Shown: in pieces, positions 12,223 through 21,821 of the stretch | Position numbering within the stretch: position 1 is the stretch's first letter | Layout of the letters: every line of letters begins with the position of its first letter | From: Pyrenochaeta sp. MPI-SDFR-AT-0127 | Lineage: Eukaryota; Ascomycota; Dothideomycetes; Pleosporales; Cucurbitariaceae | NCBI GenBank assembly: GCA_020747015.1 | Contig: JAGTJM010000005.1 | Span: 1,175,162 to 1,239,161 of the forward strand | Length of the DNA stretch: 64,000 nucleotides | Direction of reading: 5' to 3' | Notes under the pieces: generated by a model | What the model was told of the DNA's origin: nothing | What the model saw: the letters and a program-made list of their open reading frames with translations, nothing else | Database searches by the model: none | Program-made: the position numbers and the translations under genes

Positions 12223-12858
12223 TTATGCGCCATTTTTGTTTCCAATAGCCGCTTTCTCATGTAGCAGCTCCTCGATATGGGGATTGAGCCAGTACTCGTC
12301 CAGTACGTCCAATGAAGTATCCTTGGCTCCAGATATCCTGCCTCGACATTCCTCGGCACCACAGAGGCAGTCAAATGGCTGTGCCATGTGCCACTCTGTA
12401 CTTGGGTAGAAGAACGTCAACTCATCTCCCTCCCGCAGTCCTCCCTCCAGGTCGGGATTGACCCTAACCTCCCACCGTTGCATATCGAACACCAGTGTTG
12501 GTTTGCATGAGTGGTTGATATACACCAAATCGCAGTTCAACTCGATATGCAAATCTTTCGATGCTTGAACCGAGGAGTATGCGACGGTGGCGGGCGTGGG
12601 ATTCGTTATGCGTGCGAACACGGCACTGGCGGGGAGGCTGACCAGAGAGACGGAGCGGCTGGCAAAGGAGCCAGGCTTGTGCTCAACTTTGAGGAGACGT
12701 GTGAGGTCGGGTTGTACCCAGGCAGGGATCTGGGAGCTGGAAGTGGACGAGGTGGACGAAGGCGTGATGATGGCTTTGGTGGAGGATTTGAGGGGGTGGG
12801 GCTTGCCGTTCGTCTGGGCCTGAGGAGGAGAGGGTGAGGTGATTGCTGCGGGGGACAT
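12223..12858 (-). CDS. Small SET-domain protein with post-SET-like motif
   Basis: 211 residues, single exon. The hallmark of the SET core is present: YINHSCKPTLVFD (about residues 113-125), the NHSCxP element that builds the S-adenosylmethionine and lysine pocket, followed by EGDELTFFYPSTEW, the usual D-E-L-T-x-x-Y segment. After it comes FDCLCGAEECRG, a post-SET-like Cys motif (CxC...C) that would bind zinc with the core cysteine. The first 50 residues are Ser/Pro-rich and probably disordered. The N-terminal half of a normal SET fold (the GxG element) is not visible, so the protein is shorter than histone methyltransferases such as Set1/Set2. Small SET proteins like this are common in ascomycetes but their substrate is not known. 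It may be a protein-lysine methyltransferase or an inactive relative. Confidence 0.78.
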   Translation of the reverse strand: MSPAAITSPSPPQAQTNGKPHPLKSSTKAIITPSSTSSTSSSQIPAWVQPDLTRLLKVEHKPGSFASRSVSLVSLPASAVFARITNPTPATVAYSSVQASKDLHIELNCDLVYINHSCKPTLVFDMQRWEVRVNPDLEGGLREGDELTFFYPSTEWHMAQPFDCLCGAEECRGRISGAKDTSLDVLDEYWLNPHIEELLHEKAAIGNKNGA

Positions 12859-13634
12859 GATGGACGTTGAAGTTGGATTTTGGGGACAAAATGAACTGTC
12901 GCTTGCAGGTGGTCAAGTGAATGTTACTGTCAGCTACTCAGACAAGGGCGTGCTTTACTTTAGTACTGCGGTCTGCCGGAGAAAGCAAACAGGTATCCAG
13001 CTCTGCTCCGTCACTGAAGCGCTACTAGTCCCACTCTATACACATGTGGGGGGAGTAGACGGCTTGTTCCATTTGTTCCACATGCTCCATGTTGCCGGAG
13101 GCAGCCTGGTGTTTTCTATTGATTCTCTCCGTCTTTGACTGGTCCCGTGGACAACGACCCGAGGCATCTGTATGGATGAAGCAACGGCTCATTGATTGTC
13201 TTGCGCACTGCCTAACGCAAAGTACCCGCTGTGCAACCCGTTTTCGGGGTCAAGTGGGCCAGGGACGGGCGTTTGGTGGGTGGTGGGCATGGCAGAGGCT
13301 CTGGTGACGTGCATGTGCGCGGACGGTTGTCCGGCTCTCCCGTTTGGCAAACCTCGGTTGTCAGTTTGCCACGCTAGTCCCAGTACAGGTCTAGATCAAT
13401 TTGCACCTGATTCACAGCCTGCTAGTCAGCATGTGAATCGAGTGCCGCAGTCTCATCTGGCATGGTTGGCGTGTTGAAGCGATTCAGATCATATCGATGG
13501 GAGACATTCTGATAGTCAAATGGCGTACATACTGGAGAAGCAAAATGGTATCTCAAAAAGAACCAACCTCATGCCATGCCGCGTTTGTCCGCCTCATCGT
13601 ACAATTCATCGTCCTTCTTTCTCGTCTGATCCAT
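12859..13634. other. Intergenic, SET-gene promoter
   Basis: About 780 bases; short frames in all directions but none with domain or codon support. Likely carries the SET-gene promoter and the 3' UTR of the permease gene. Confidence 0.5.
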
Positions 13635-15385
13635 TCAACGACTATCCCTCTTTTCTCCCGCTGCAACCGAGATATCGGCCTCCCCGTCACTGTTCGTCGT
13701 GCTCACGTTCTCCAATCCCATCTTACTCGTATCATACCCATTAGACATTAGATACGCCCTGAAGCTCTCATCCTCGAGATCGATTGTATGCTGGCCAATA
13801 TGTGGAAGCAGCAGGACCAAGGCAGCTGCTACAAAAGCCAGAGTGGATGCGACAAAGAAGGGGTTGCGCCCGGCGGCGATCTTATCGTCGCCTGCTGCTT
13901 TCTGTAGCGAGTCTAGTGCATAAGAGCCGGCGAAGGCGCCCATTTTGCCGATCGCAGCAGCAATGCCGTAGTATTGACCACTGGGGACAGTTAGTTCTTG
14001 ATAAGCTAGATTTCGAGATTTGGAAAACATACCGAATACCGGTTGCGCAGGTCTTGGATGCAACAAGACCAATGTTGTCACCTGGGCCAAACTCTCCAAG
14101 TGCAAGAAATATGCCATAAACGACCACAAAACCGGCAACATTTTCTGGTTTGCTCAGCCAGGGGTAGCAACCCGCCATGATGAAGCCAATGATTCCTTGC
14201 AGCGTGACACCAATGCAGAGTGTCTTCTTAGGGCCCATGGAGGGGAGATCGGCCACAAAAGCACCCGCAAGACATCCCGGCATGTAAAAGAAGTTGATTA
14301 GAATATTCCACGCGAGGGATTTCCAGAGCGGTGCGGATTCGCCCAGCAGATTTGCTAGAATGGAGGTAGCGTAGATACCAAACGAGTACGCACTGAAGTC
14401 ATAGATGAACCAAATCATGCTAACGATAGTGAGACGGAACCAGTAGTACTTGATGATGAGCAAATAAGGCGTCTTGGTTTTCGCCAAAGACTCACGCTTG
14501 AACGCTTCAGGCTCCTGGAGTTTCAAACGTAGGTAAAGAAGCGACAGTGGTGGGAGGATGCCAATTCCAAGGCAAATGCGCCATGCCGCCCGAAGATGGT
14601 TTTCTCCGGTGATGAGCACGACAACAGTCGCTACGATTGCGCTGATGAAGAAAGCAAGGTCGATTTGAACGTTGGTGAAGAGGATGAACCATTTGTTCCT
14701 TGAGCCTTCCTTCAGCTCACCGGTTGATTCTGCACAACCCACGCTGCCGGCTGGATATTCACCACCGATGCCTTACCATGTCAGTATACAGTTGTTTCAT
14801 TTAATACTATTGGAGAGAACTCACCAATGCCCAAGAAGAAGCGATACACTACAAGTGCCTGCAAGAGCCCAGTAGGACTTCCACCAGCACCGTATGAGCC
14901 CGTCCCCAAGGTTGCGAAGAGGATGATGATAATTGTAGACGCGAACAGCGACCATTTGCGGGAAAAATGATCAGACGTATAACCAAAAAAAAGCATGCCA
15001 ACGACAGTCCCAGCAAACGTGATACTCGAAACATTCGCCTGGGCTGAGGAGTTCTTGTACGCTTCTGGGTAGATGGTCTTCAGCATAGTATTTACTGGTC
15101 CAATAATCTAAGTATTTTTGTTAGTACGTCGTATATAGAATCAATGTGACGGTATATGTTGGTGCATTCGAACAAGTTGTGCCGCTCTGGAGGTCTGCCA
15201 TGCTGTGGACATCGTACATTATTGAGGTAGCCATCACTGAAGAGTCCTGCGCCACATGCAATCACAGGCCAAAGGCGTTCCCATTTTCCTTTCTCAGTTC
15301 TTGCCACGCTACCATGACGTTCGACGTTGTGATCTTTGCTAGTCGGATCGTGGTGCTCCTGGTGACGCTCGATAGCAGAGGCCAT
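13635..15385 (-). CDS. GIT1: MFS permease, GIT1-like (glycerophosphoinositol/phosphate)
   Basis: Twelve-helix major facilitator of the phosphate:H+ symporter branch, closest in pattern to yeast Git1, which imports glycerophosphoinositol and related phosphodiesters. Four exons in transcript order: 15385-15218, 15107-14825, 14771-14033, 13980-13635; introns of 110, 53 and 52 nt. The joins give GLFSDGYLNN-IIGPVNTML, FFLGIG-IGGEYPAGS and TGIR-GQYYGIAAA, all in frame, total 511 residues. GLFSDGYLNNxIGxV in helix 1, GYTSDHFSRKW as motif A, and RFFLGIGIGGEYP are the family marks. C-terminal tail hydrophilic. The assignment to the GIT1 branch is by motif memory; it could transport phosphate or another organophosphate. 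Another phosphate transporter gene lies at the left end of the window, about 12 kb away. Confidence 0.88.
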
Positions 15386-16498
15386 GGTGGTTGCGTATAC
15401 CTCGGTACAATGATAGTGCTGCCGCGCACGACCAGTTCAGACAGATCCGCGAAGGTTTCGCAGGGACTGACAAAATTGCTGCGACGACGCGAGACAATAG
15501 GAAAAGCGATTGTCCAGGCTATTTATCGGTGCAACCTTCCTACGCCTTGCCCATTGCACGGTCCCGCATGTCGTGCCAGCTTTACAAGGACCCTGTGATC
15601 ACCATGGTCACCACCTTATCGGGCTAGGTTTAAGGTTTGTCGTCGTACTCCTGGCCACTCACAACGTCGAAGATTTCAGCAACGTCGGTGGCGGGGGCCT
15701 CACGAGCCATTACTCAAAAGAGAAGGCGTGAGGTTTTTCATCTGCGGACGTACCGATTCGTAGAGACTGTCACCGGGGGTCTTCTCACTGGGTACCATCG
15801 AAACGTTATGGTGCAGCAGAATTGCCAGCACTGATCGCCCGTCGTGCCGAGGAGTCATGGCTTGCATGCTTGAGCTTGTTGGTAACAATACCGGCAATTA
15901 TGCGCACCTTCCAATGTGCTGCTTCGGCACACGCGATAGATGTGCGCGACAGCGATGTCCAAAGACCAAGCATCGCCATGCCTTGCCGTTACCCGACCAA
16001 GCATCAGCACCCGACCAGAACAAGCTAGCATCACCGACGCCGCTGATGTATTTGGAGCTTATCCCGCCTCCTTGAAGCTTGGCCACTTTCTCTCAAGCGG
16101 GGCACTCATTGGCCACGCGTTCGATTTTGTCAACTTTTGACAGCAAATCATTATTAACGCCCTTAATTCCTAGCGAGACTCTATCGATGCCGAAGTGCGT
16201 AAAGTTTCCCGGCACCTGCATACATTTTTCGGCCCTCATTATGCCATTTGTAGCCTCTTCTGTGCAAGTCATGTGCCTGACATATGCTCATCTCTTCCTC
16301 GCATTGCGTACGCACATCCAAGTACAGCCGCTTTCAAATCTAGCGTTTGCTTAAACGTAGTCGAGACAAAGTTCCGCTTATTTCACAGCACCTCCGTATT
16401 TGCAATAGCGTAACCTAATCATACAGTCCCAGTTAAGCTACGGCTACGAAATTTGCGATCATCTATTCATATGCTGCTTCAAAGTCTTACTTTATTCC
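15386..16498. other. Intergenic, permease promoter
   Basis: About 1.1 kb upstream of the permease and downstream of the NLR gene. I looked for a CACGTG Pho4-type box and did not find one. No coding or RNA gene recognised. Confidence 0.5.
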
Positions 16499-19486
16499 TT
16501 ATTCTTTCATTTGCCAACGATGAAGAGTTACAAGCGAGTCTTCCGTGTCAGGATGATTACGCCCAAAGACCTTCTCCTGTAATTTGGCGCATTCTGCCAG
16601 GAGTATGATAGCCTCGTCGTTGCGGCATTGCTTCCTGTACGTCGTTGCCAGATTGGCCATGCTCGCTAGTGTTTCTGGATGTTCGTCCCCAAGGACTCTC
16701 TTTCTCGTCTCCATCACCCGTACATCTAGCTCCTCAGCATCTTTCCACCGCCCCTGGGTACCGTACGTTACTGCTAGATTGCCCATACTGGTTAACGTAT
16801 GCTGATGCTCTTCCCCAAGCACCCTTTTCCTTATCTCTATTACCTGAACTTCTAGCTCCTCAGCATCTTTCCACTGCTCCTGAATACCGAACGTTGTTGC
16901 CAGATTGGCCATGCTCGTTAGTGTGTCTGGGTGCTCGTCCCCAAGTATCCTCCTTCTCATCTCCATCACCTGCAGCTCTAGCTCCTTAGCCTCCTTCCAC
17001 CGCTCTTGATTCTTATATACTAATGCAAGATTGCCCATACTAGTTAGGGTGTCTAGGTGCTCGTGGCCGAGTACCCTCTTACTCGTCTCCAACACCTGCA
17101 TGTCTAGCGTCTCAGCATCCTCCCACCGTCCTTGCATTCTATATGCAAATGCTAGATTGCCCATGCTAGCTAACGTGTGTTCATGCTCGTCCCCAAGTAC
17201 CCTTTTTCTTAACTCTATCAACTGCACCTCTAGCTCCTCGGCCTCCTTCCACCGCCCCTGAGTACTATACGTCACTGCTAAATTGCCCATACTGGTTAGC
17301 GTGTGTTGATGTTCATCTCCAAGGACCCTCTTTCTTATCTCTACTACCCGTACCTCTAGCTCCTCAGCATCCTTCCATCGCCCTTGCATGTTATACGCAT
17401 ACGCTAGGTTTCCTATGCTAGCTAGTGTGTATTTATGCTCTTCCCCGAGCAACCTTTTTCTCACCTCTATCACCTGCACCTCTAGCTCCTCAGCCTCTTT
17501 CCACCGCCCGTCATTGTACAGCGCTTTGATACATCTATCCATTAATAAAACCTTGTCTGTGTCTTCTGGGTCTGTAAGCTCACATGACAAGGCATACTTA
17601 GCGTGCGGCAGTAATCGCCTCCACTTGCTTCTACTCCTGGAATCATCTGGAAACACCTCAAGCAGACGTGTGATAGCGTGTAGGGTCCACTCGCTTAGTA
17701 ATTCCCACTTCTCAAGCTGTTTCCGTAGACTAAGATGCACTAGTCGATGTAGATCGATCGAAGAATCCGCAGGTCGCCTCGTGACAAGCGCATAGTCGCT
17801 GAGAACTCGTAATGCTTCTTCCCTTTCTGATGTCGTTCCGAGGAAGTCAAATGGGATGTCCTTCCGGTCTACACAAGCAGAGAGGAATAAACATTCAGCT
17901 GCCATCCGAAACTTTTTGAGGATGTGGTCAAGAGAGATGAGCAATGTTGCAGCTACAGGACTCGCTTCACCATAGTCCTGTAGCTTGTCTTCCAATAATT
18001 CGCTGCTAATCTCAATCGCGTATTCCTTTTTTTCAATGAGTTGTGATCGGTAATCTTGTACTGTTGCGCCTCCTGTATTTTTCAAGTAGGCTGCTGCATG
18101 AATAATTGCCAGTGGCATATATGATAGTTCTTTCAGCAAATGTGCAGCCTCCTGCTGATCGCTGCTTGTAGCCAGAGGGTTCAGGTAGTCGTCCAACATC
18201 AGTTGGGCCGCTTCCGGTGTCATTCCCCGTAACTCTACAGTGTTTTCTATCGCCAGTGTCTCCGTAATGTTATCGTTGGCCGTTGTGAAAACGATAGAAC
18301 CTGCTTCGGATTGGGGTAGGCAATTGATTAAATCTGTAGCTCTTGCTGTGGACAACTCGGTCGGACCCCTAATAAAGTCATCTATATTGTCATAGATAAG
18401 TAGCCACTGTCTTGTACTCCTGCTTAGATGAAGCTTCACCAGCTGCTTAGCATCTGAGTTGTCATCGTCCCAGCCAGGAATATCGAGTTTCTGGGCAATA
18501 CTTGAGTAAGCCTGATAGAAGCTATCCTTGTCACTCGCATCGATCCAGAAAACTGAGCAGCTTTTGTTTTTCTGTCTTATCCTGTAAGCAAGCTCGAGTG
18601 CCAGCTGAGATTTGCCCGTTCCCCCAGGCCCTGTGATAGCTATCATTGTAGTTTGCATGTCTCCAAGGAGCTTTGCTTCCAATTCAGCGAGTTGTGGCTC
18701 CCGGCCAACAAATTTGTCATTCTGGGAAAACGGAATAATGGATGGAATGCTACTTGTCGCTTGCAATTCAGCCTGGAGCCTGTTAAATGCCTTCTCCTTT
18801 CCTTCGCCATATGAAGTAGGTATGGAGATACCTAGGATCCCAAGTAGGCAGTATGCATTGTCTTCTCCTTCAGTTGTATCACGGTTGCTTGCCCATGCGA
18901 TTCGTTCGAGTGCGCTGAACTCATCTAAGGGATAATTCTGCAACGCCTCAACTGGAATACGGGTAGTCTCGTGTATTAAGTGCTCGAGAGAGTGTTTATC
19001 GCCGATTTTCCAGCCCTCGGAGGAAAAGAACTCAACCGATGATGGAGCAATCATCTCTTGAAGCGTCCAACCTCGGGAAAACCATTTGCTTGCCCGGAAT
19101 GATGCCTCCCAAATACTCTGATCGTGCACGTCTGTCGAAGTATGCACTAAGACATCCGATAGGAGTACATAGCATCTTGCCGCATCTGCATACCAGCGAA
19201 ACATTGAATTGATCGCTCTGGAGCGCTCACGACGGTTCCATTTATCAATGCAACATGTGTCGATCCAGAAGTAGTTCAGCTGATCTTGAGCAGCCTGTTT
19301 GGCACAGAACTCGATCTTTCGATAGCCTTCTTTCTTTTCATAGGTATTGGCGTCGTTTCCTAGGTCTTCGAAGAGAACCTCAGAATCCCCCCATCTGTGT
19401 GAAAGAACAGCATATGGTGGTACGGTTTTTCCTGCGAAATTTGACAAGACAAGGCTGCCAGAATCATTGAAGTGAAGAAGCCGCAT
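16499..19486 (-). CDS. NLR-like receptor: HET + NB-ARC + TPR repeats
   Basis: About 995 residues in a single exon. Start chosen at 19486 (MRLLHFNDSG), since HET-E/HET-D type proteins begin with MRLL and the frame upstream has no ATG. Domain order: HET domain of the HET-E subtype (about 1-240: PPYAVLSHRWG, FWIDTCCIDK, INSMFRWYADAARCYV, GWTLQEMIAP, YCLLGILGISIP); NB-ARC NTPase (P-loop GPGGTGKS near 286-293, Walker B LLIYDNIDD near 362-370, sensor SIVFTTAND near 397-405, ELSYMPLAI near 453-461, MHD-like DLHRLVH near 580); then eight 42-residue TPR units of the kinesin light chain kind (about 656-990). Known relatives are Podospora HET-E/D/R, where ligand binding by repeats releases HET-domain cell death. 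Here WD40 repeats are replaced by TPRs. Ligand unknown. No broken motif seen, so it looks functional. Confidence 0.93.
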   Translation of the reverse strand: MRLLHFNDSGSLVLSNFAGKTVPPYAVLSHRWGDSEVLFEDLGNDANTYEKKEGYRKIEFCAKQAAQDQLNYFWIDTCCIDKWNRRERSRAINSMFRWYADAARCYVLLSDVLVHTSTDVHDQSIWEASFRASKWFSRGWTLQEMIAPSSVEFFSSEGWKIGDKHSLEHLIHETTRIPVEALQNYPLDEFSALERIAWASNRDTTEGEDNAYCLLGILGISIPTSYGEGKEKAFNRLQAELQATSSIPSIIPFSQNDKFVGREPQLAELEAKLLGDMQTTMIAITGPGGTGKSQLALELAYRIRQKNKSCSVFWIDASDKDSFYQAYSSIAQKLDIPGWDDDNSDAKQLVKLHLSRSTRQWLLIYDNIDDFIRGPTELSTARATDLINCLPQSEAGSIVFTTANDNITETLAIENTVELRGMTPEAAQLMLDDYLNPLATSSDQQEAAHLLKELSYMPLAIIHAAAYLKNTGGATVQDYRSQLIEKKEYAIEISSELLEDKLQDYGEASPVAATLLISLDHILKKFRMAAECLFLSACVDRKDIPFDFLGTTSEREEALRVLSDYALVTRRPADSSIDLHRLVHLSLRKQLEKWELLSEWTLHAITRLLEVFPDDSRSRSKWRRLLPHAKYALSCELTDPEDTDKVLLMDRCIKALYNDGRWKEAEELEVQVIEVRKRLLGEEHKYTLASIGNLAYAYNMQGRWKDAEELEVRVVEIRKRVLGDEHQHTLTSMGNLAVTYSTQGRWKEAEELEVQLIELRKRVLGDEHEHTLASMGNLAFAYRMQGRWEDAETLDMQVLETSKRVLGHEHLDTLTSMGNLALVYKNQERWKEAKELELQVMEMRRRILGDEHPDTLTSMANLATTFGIQEQWKDAEELEVQVIEIRKRVLGEEHQHTLTSMGNLAVTYGTQGRWKDAEELDVRVMETRKRVLGDEHPETLASMANLATTYRKQCRNDEAIILLAECAKLQEKVFGRNHPDTEDSLVTLHRWQMKE
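16514..17521 (-). repeat. Eight in-frame 126-bp repeats encoding TPR units
   Basis: The 3' third of the NLR gene is a tandem array with a period of 126 bp (42 residues). Units start at a Tyr or Phe near 17521, 17395, 17269, 17143, 17017, 16891, 16765 and 16639. The first seven share GRWK(E/D)AEELEVQVIE and RKRVLGDEH; the last (YRKQCRNDEA) is diverged and probably a capping unit. Similarity is plain at the DNA level too, pointing to recent duplication or recombination between units. Confidence 0.92.
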
Positions 19487-20220
19487 CACTACAACACCTG
19501 TCTCGGGCAAAATATTCGTAGCAAAGGCTAGCAGGAACTAATGAAGATAGCCGGCCACGGCTTGGAGAAGGAAAAGAAAGCTATCACTGCGCTGCTGGAG
19601 TCGAAGTATGGTGGGACGAATTCAAGGCAGTGCAAAGCAAAACATTTAATTGGCTATAGCTCATATAGCTATGTGGCCGTGCGAGTTCAGCCTTGTCTGC
19701 TTGAACAGCGAGCAGTCACGTGCCGATGCGACATGGCGCTTTTATTTGTGAGGTACTTAGTATGGTGTGTGCCAAGCCACGCGCTTTTGAGTGGATTGCC
19801 GTCGTGCTTGGTCTGAGACATGGGCGCTTATTAGTCACATCGAGAGGCGGCTTATATATCAGGCAAGTGGTAAGGAAGACATTAACGGCATAGGAATAGA
19901 TGTTCACATGAAATCCGACAGACTAAAAGAGGGACATAATTCGGAAGGTTACCGTTCAGCTTCATTTTCTGAGGCTCTTGCAGGCAACAGAAAAACCTCA
20001 CATGCACAAAATATGGCAGAGCCTGTTGAACAGCAAAGTAGTTCAAGACACAGAAACCACGGATCAGGAACAACAGGAAGATAAGCTCGTGTGTCACGAC
20101 ATATTAACAAGATGAAAAGATAGTTCAATCATCTATTGACAATACAATAAAAGTGCATTTTGCGACAAGGGTATCAACATTACAAGACAAAACAAAACAG
20201 CAGACGATGCAAAGACTTTA
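19487..20220. promoter_or_regulatory. Upstream region of the NLR gene
   Basis: About 730 bases between the NLR start and the 3' end of the rhodopsin-like gene. It contains a CACGTG palindrome at 19717-19722, about 230 bases upstream of the NLR start codon, which could bind a bHLH factor; this is a short motif and may be chance. No gene recognised. Confidence 0.4.
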
Positions 20221-21821
20221 TCAAGAGGGACCTTGCCTGCTATCAAAAGCCTTGATATGCTCGACCGGTACTTTAGCTCTCTCGACGGTTGTCGTCGTCC
20301 AGCCCCCCGCAATCTCCTTGTTGAGCTCTAGGAACCAGTCATAGTCATCGCTTTCGCCCCCAGGCGAGTTAGCATTTTCGGTACTGGCCGTGCGATGCAA
20401 ACATCGTTGTGACTCTTGGCTTGAGCGATGTCCAAAGTCCATGGCTATTGTTCTGCCACGCAACGACGAAATGCTGGGCTTGTGTCGGTGAGGTGTGCGA
20501 TCATAAGTCTTGGGCATTATGCTGATCTCATCTGTTCGTCCGCCAAATGCATCCCCCACGTTGTCTTTGCTCCAAGTCCCTTGGTCAGCGAGGCCGATGG
20601 CTGGTCCTGATCCAAAACTGCTTCTTGGCGCTTCTTCAACATGGACGTCAACTTCGTTCAGGACAAAGATTTTGTTGGCTGCTAGCGTTACGATGACTGG
20701 CCAGAAGATGGGAACTGAAGCGGCGATGATGGCGACGTTGATCTCGAGGACACCAAAGATGAAGATGAAGGGTGTGTAGTATGTCATGTCCATGACGGGA
20801 ATGGTGCCGATACGATTGAAGGATAGTGCAATCATGCGGCCAACAGCTAATCCGCCGATGCTGTTGATGGGTTAGCATATATTTGTCAAGACTAAAGTGC
20901 CCTCGTGGACAATTAAACTCACATGCAACCCAAACTGAAGAGCGTGATCAGTCCGGCCTTACTCTTTCCGGCAAGCCTCAGCATGCGTAAGAACGGAATT
21001 GGAAGAGTTAGTACCAGAAGATCCAGTAGCATGTTGGTAACTGAATGAGACAAGTACATGGGGAAGAATTTTTCGGGCACTTTAGTCCCCCAGCCAATGC
21101 ACATCCCTGCAAGATAAGGCTGCCAGTATTTCGCGATGGGGTTACAGGAGAAAAGAGCAAGGAGGAAAAATGTCAGCCCCCACACTGTAGTGAGAACGAT
21201 AAGAGTCCATGTAAGTCTACGAGCGAGGCGATACTTGGCCGTTGTGGTTGACGAAGCCGTGTCACTAAAGAGGCGGAGATATTGGAATAGGATGGAAAGC
21301 TTGATTAGGGTAGAACTGGCGCAATATGTTGCATTTGCGCCATAGGTATGCTGACCGACGTTAGTTGTTGTGCGGACAAAGCAGAGGAAGTAATTAAGTA
21401 CCCTGAAGAACGAAATAATACGTTCACCGTCAAGTGTCCACAGATGCAGACCCAGTCCGTCTTCCGGCACTGTTGTTCGTTAGTGCCATTTGGCGGTAAA
21501 GAAGTCTTCCTGGAACTCACTCAAGCAGACCATGGTGTCTCCAATGACGCTAGACACACCGGACAAGAAGACGAGCAAGTCATCCCACCCCCAAAGATCA
21601 TCTCGAAATCGTACCCATAATCGCAGGCTTATAGCCAGTAGAGCCAATGACTGCCGAAACTTGTGAGCGGACCGCCTCTGCGCTGTTGATGCTGGACATT
21701 GAATACGTACCAGGAAAGAAATCGACACCCCTCGTATGGTTTCTGGCTGATTTATCGTCGGTAGATTGGCATTGTCGGGCAGGCTCCTTGGGTCTGTGTT
21801 GAGGAAAATATTTGGCTTCAT
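20221..21821 (-). CDS. Fungal rhodopsin-like seven-helix membrane protein
   Basis: Integral membrane protein of the large fungal family once called PTH11-like or 'integral membrane protein' (fungal rhodopsin-type domain). Four exons in transcript order: 21821-21711, 21650-21521, 21469-20923, 20860-20221; introns 60, 51 and 62 nt. Joins give GVSISFL-SLALLAISLRLWVR, DTMVCL-MPEDGLG and FSLGC-IIGGLAVGR, total about 475 residues. Family marks: LRLWVRFRDDLWGWDDLL after helix 1, LIKLSILFQYLRLF in the helix 3-4 region, CNPIAKYW, DLLVLTLPIPFLRML, and the helix 7 segment ending ASVPIFWPVI. The C-terminal 120 residues are cytoplasmic, Ser/Arg-rich and disordered. The first intron is a multiple of three with no stop; I spliced it because the unspliced form would put a charged stretch in helix 1. 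Role unknown; no CFEM domain precedes it. Confidence 0.85.
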
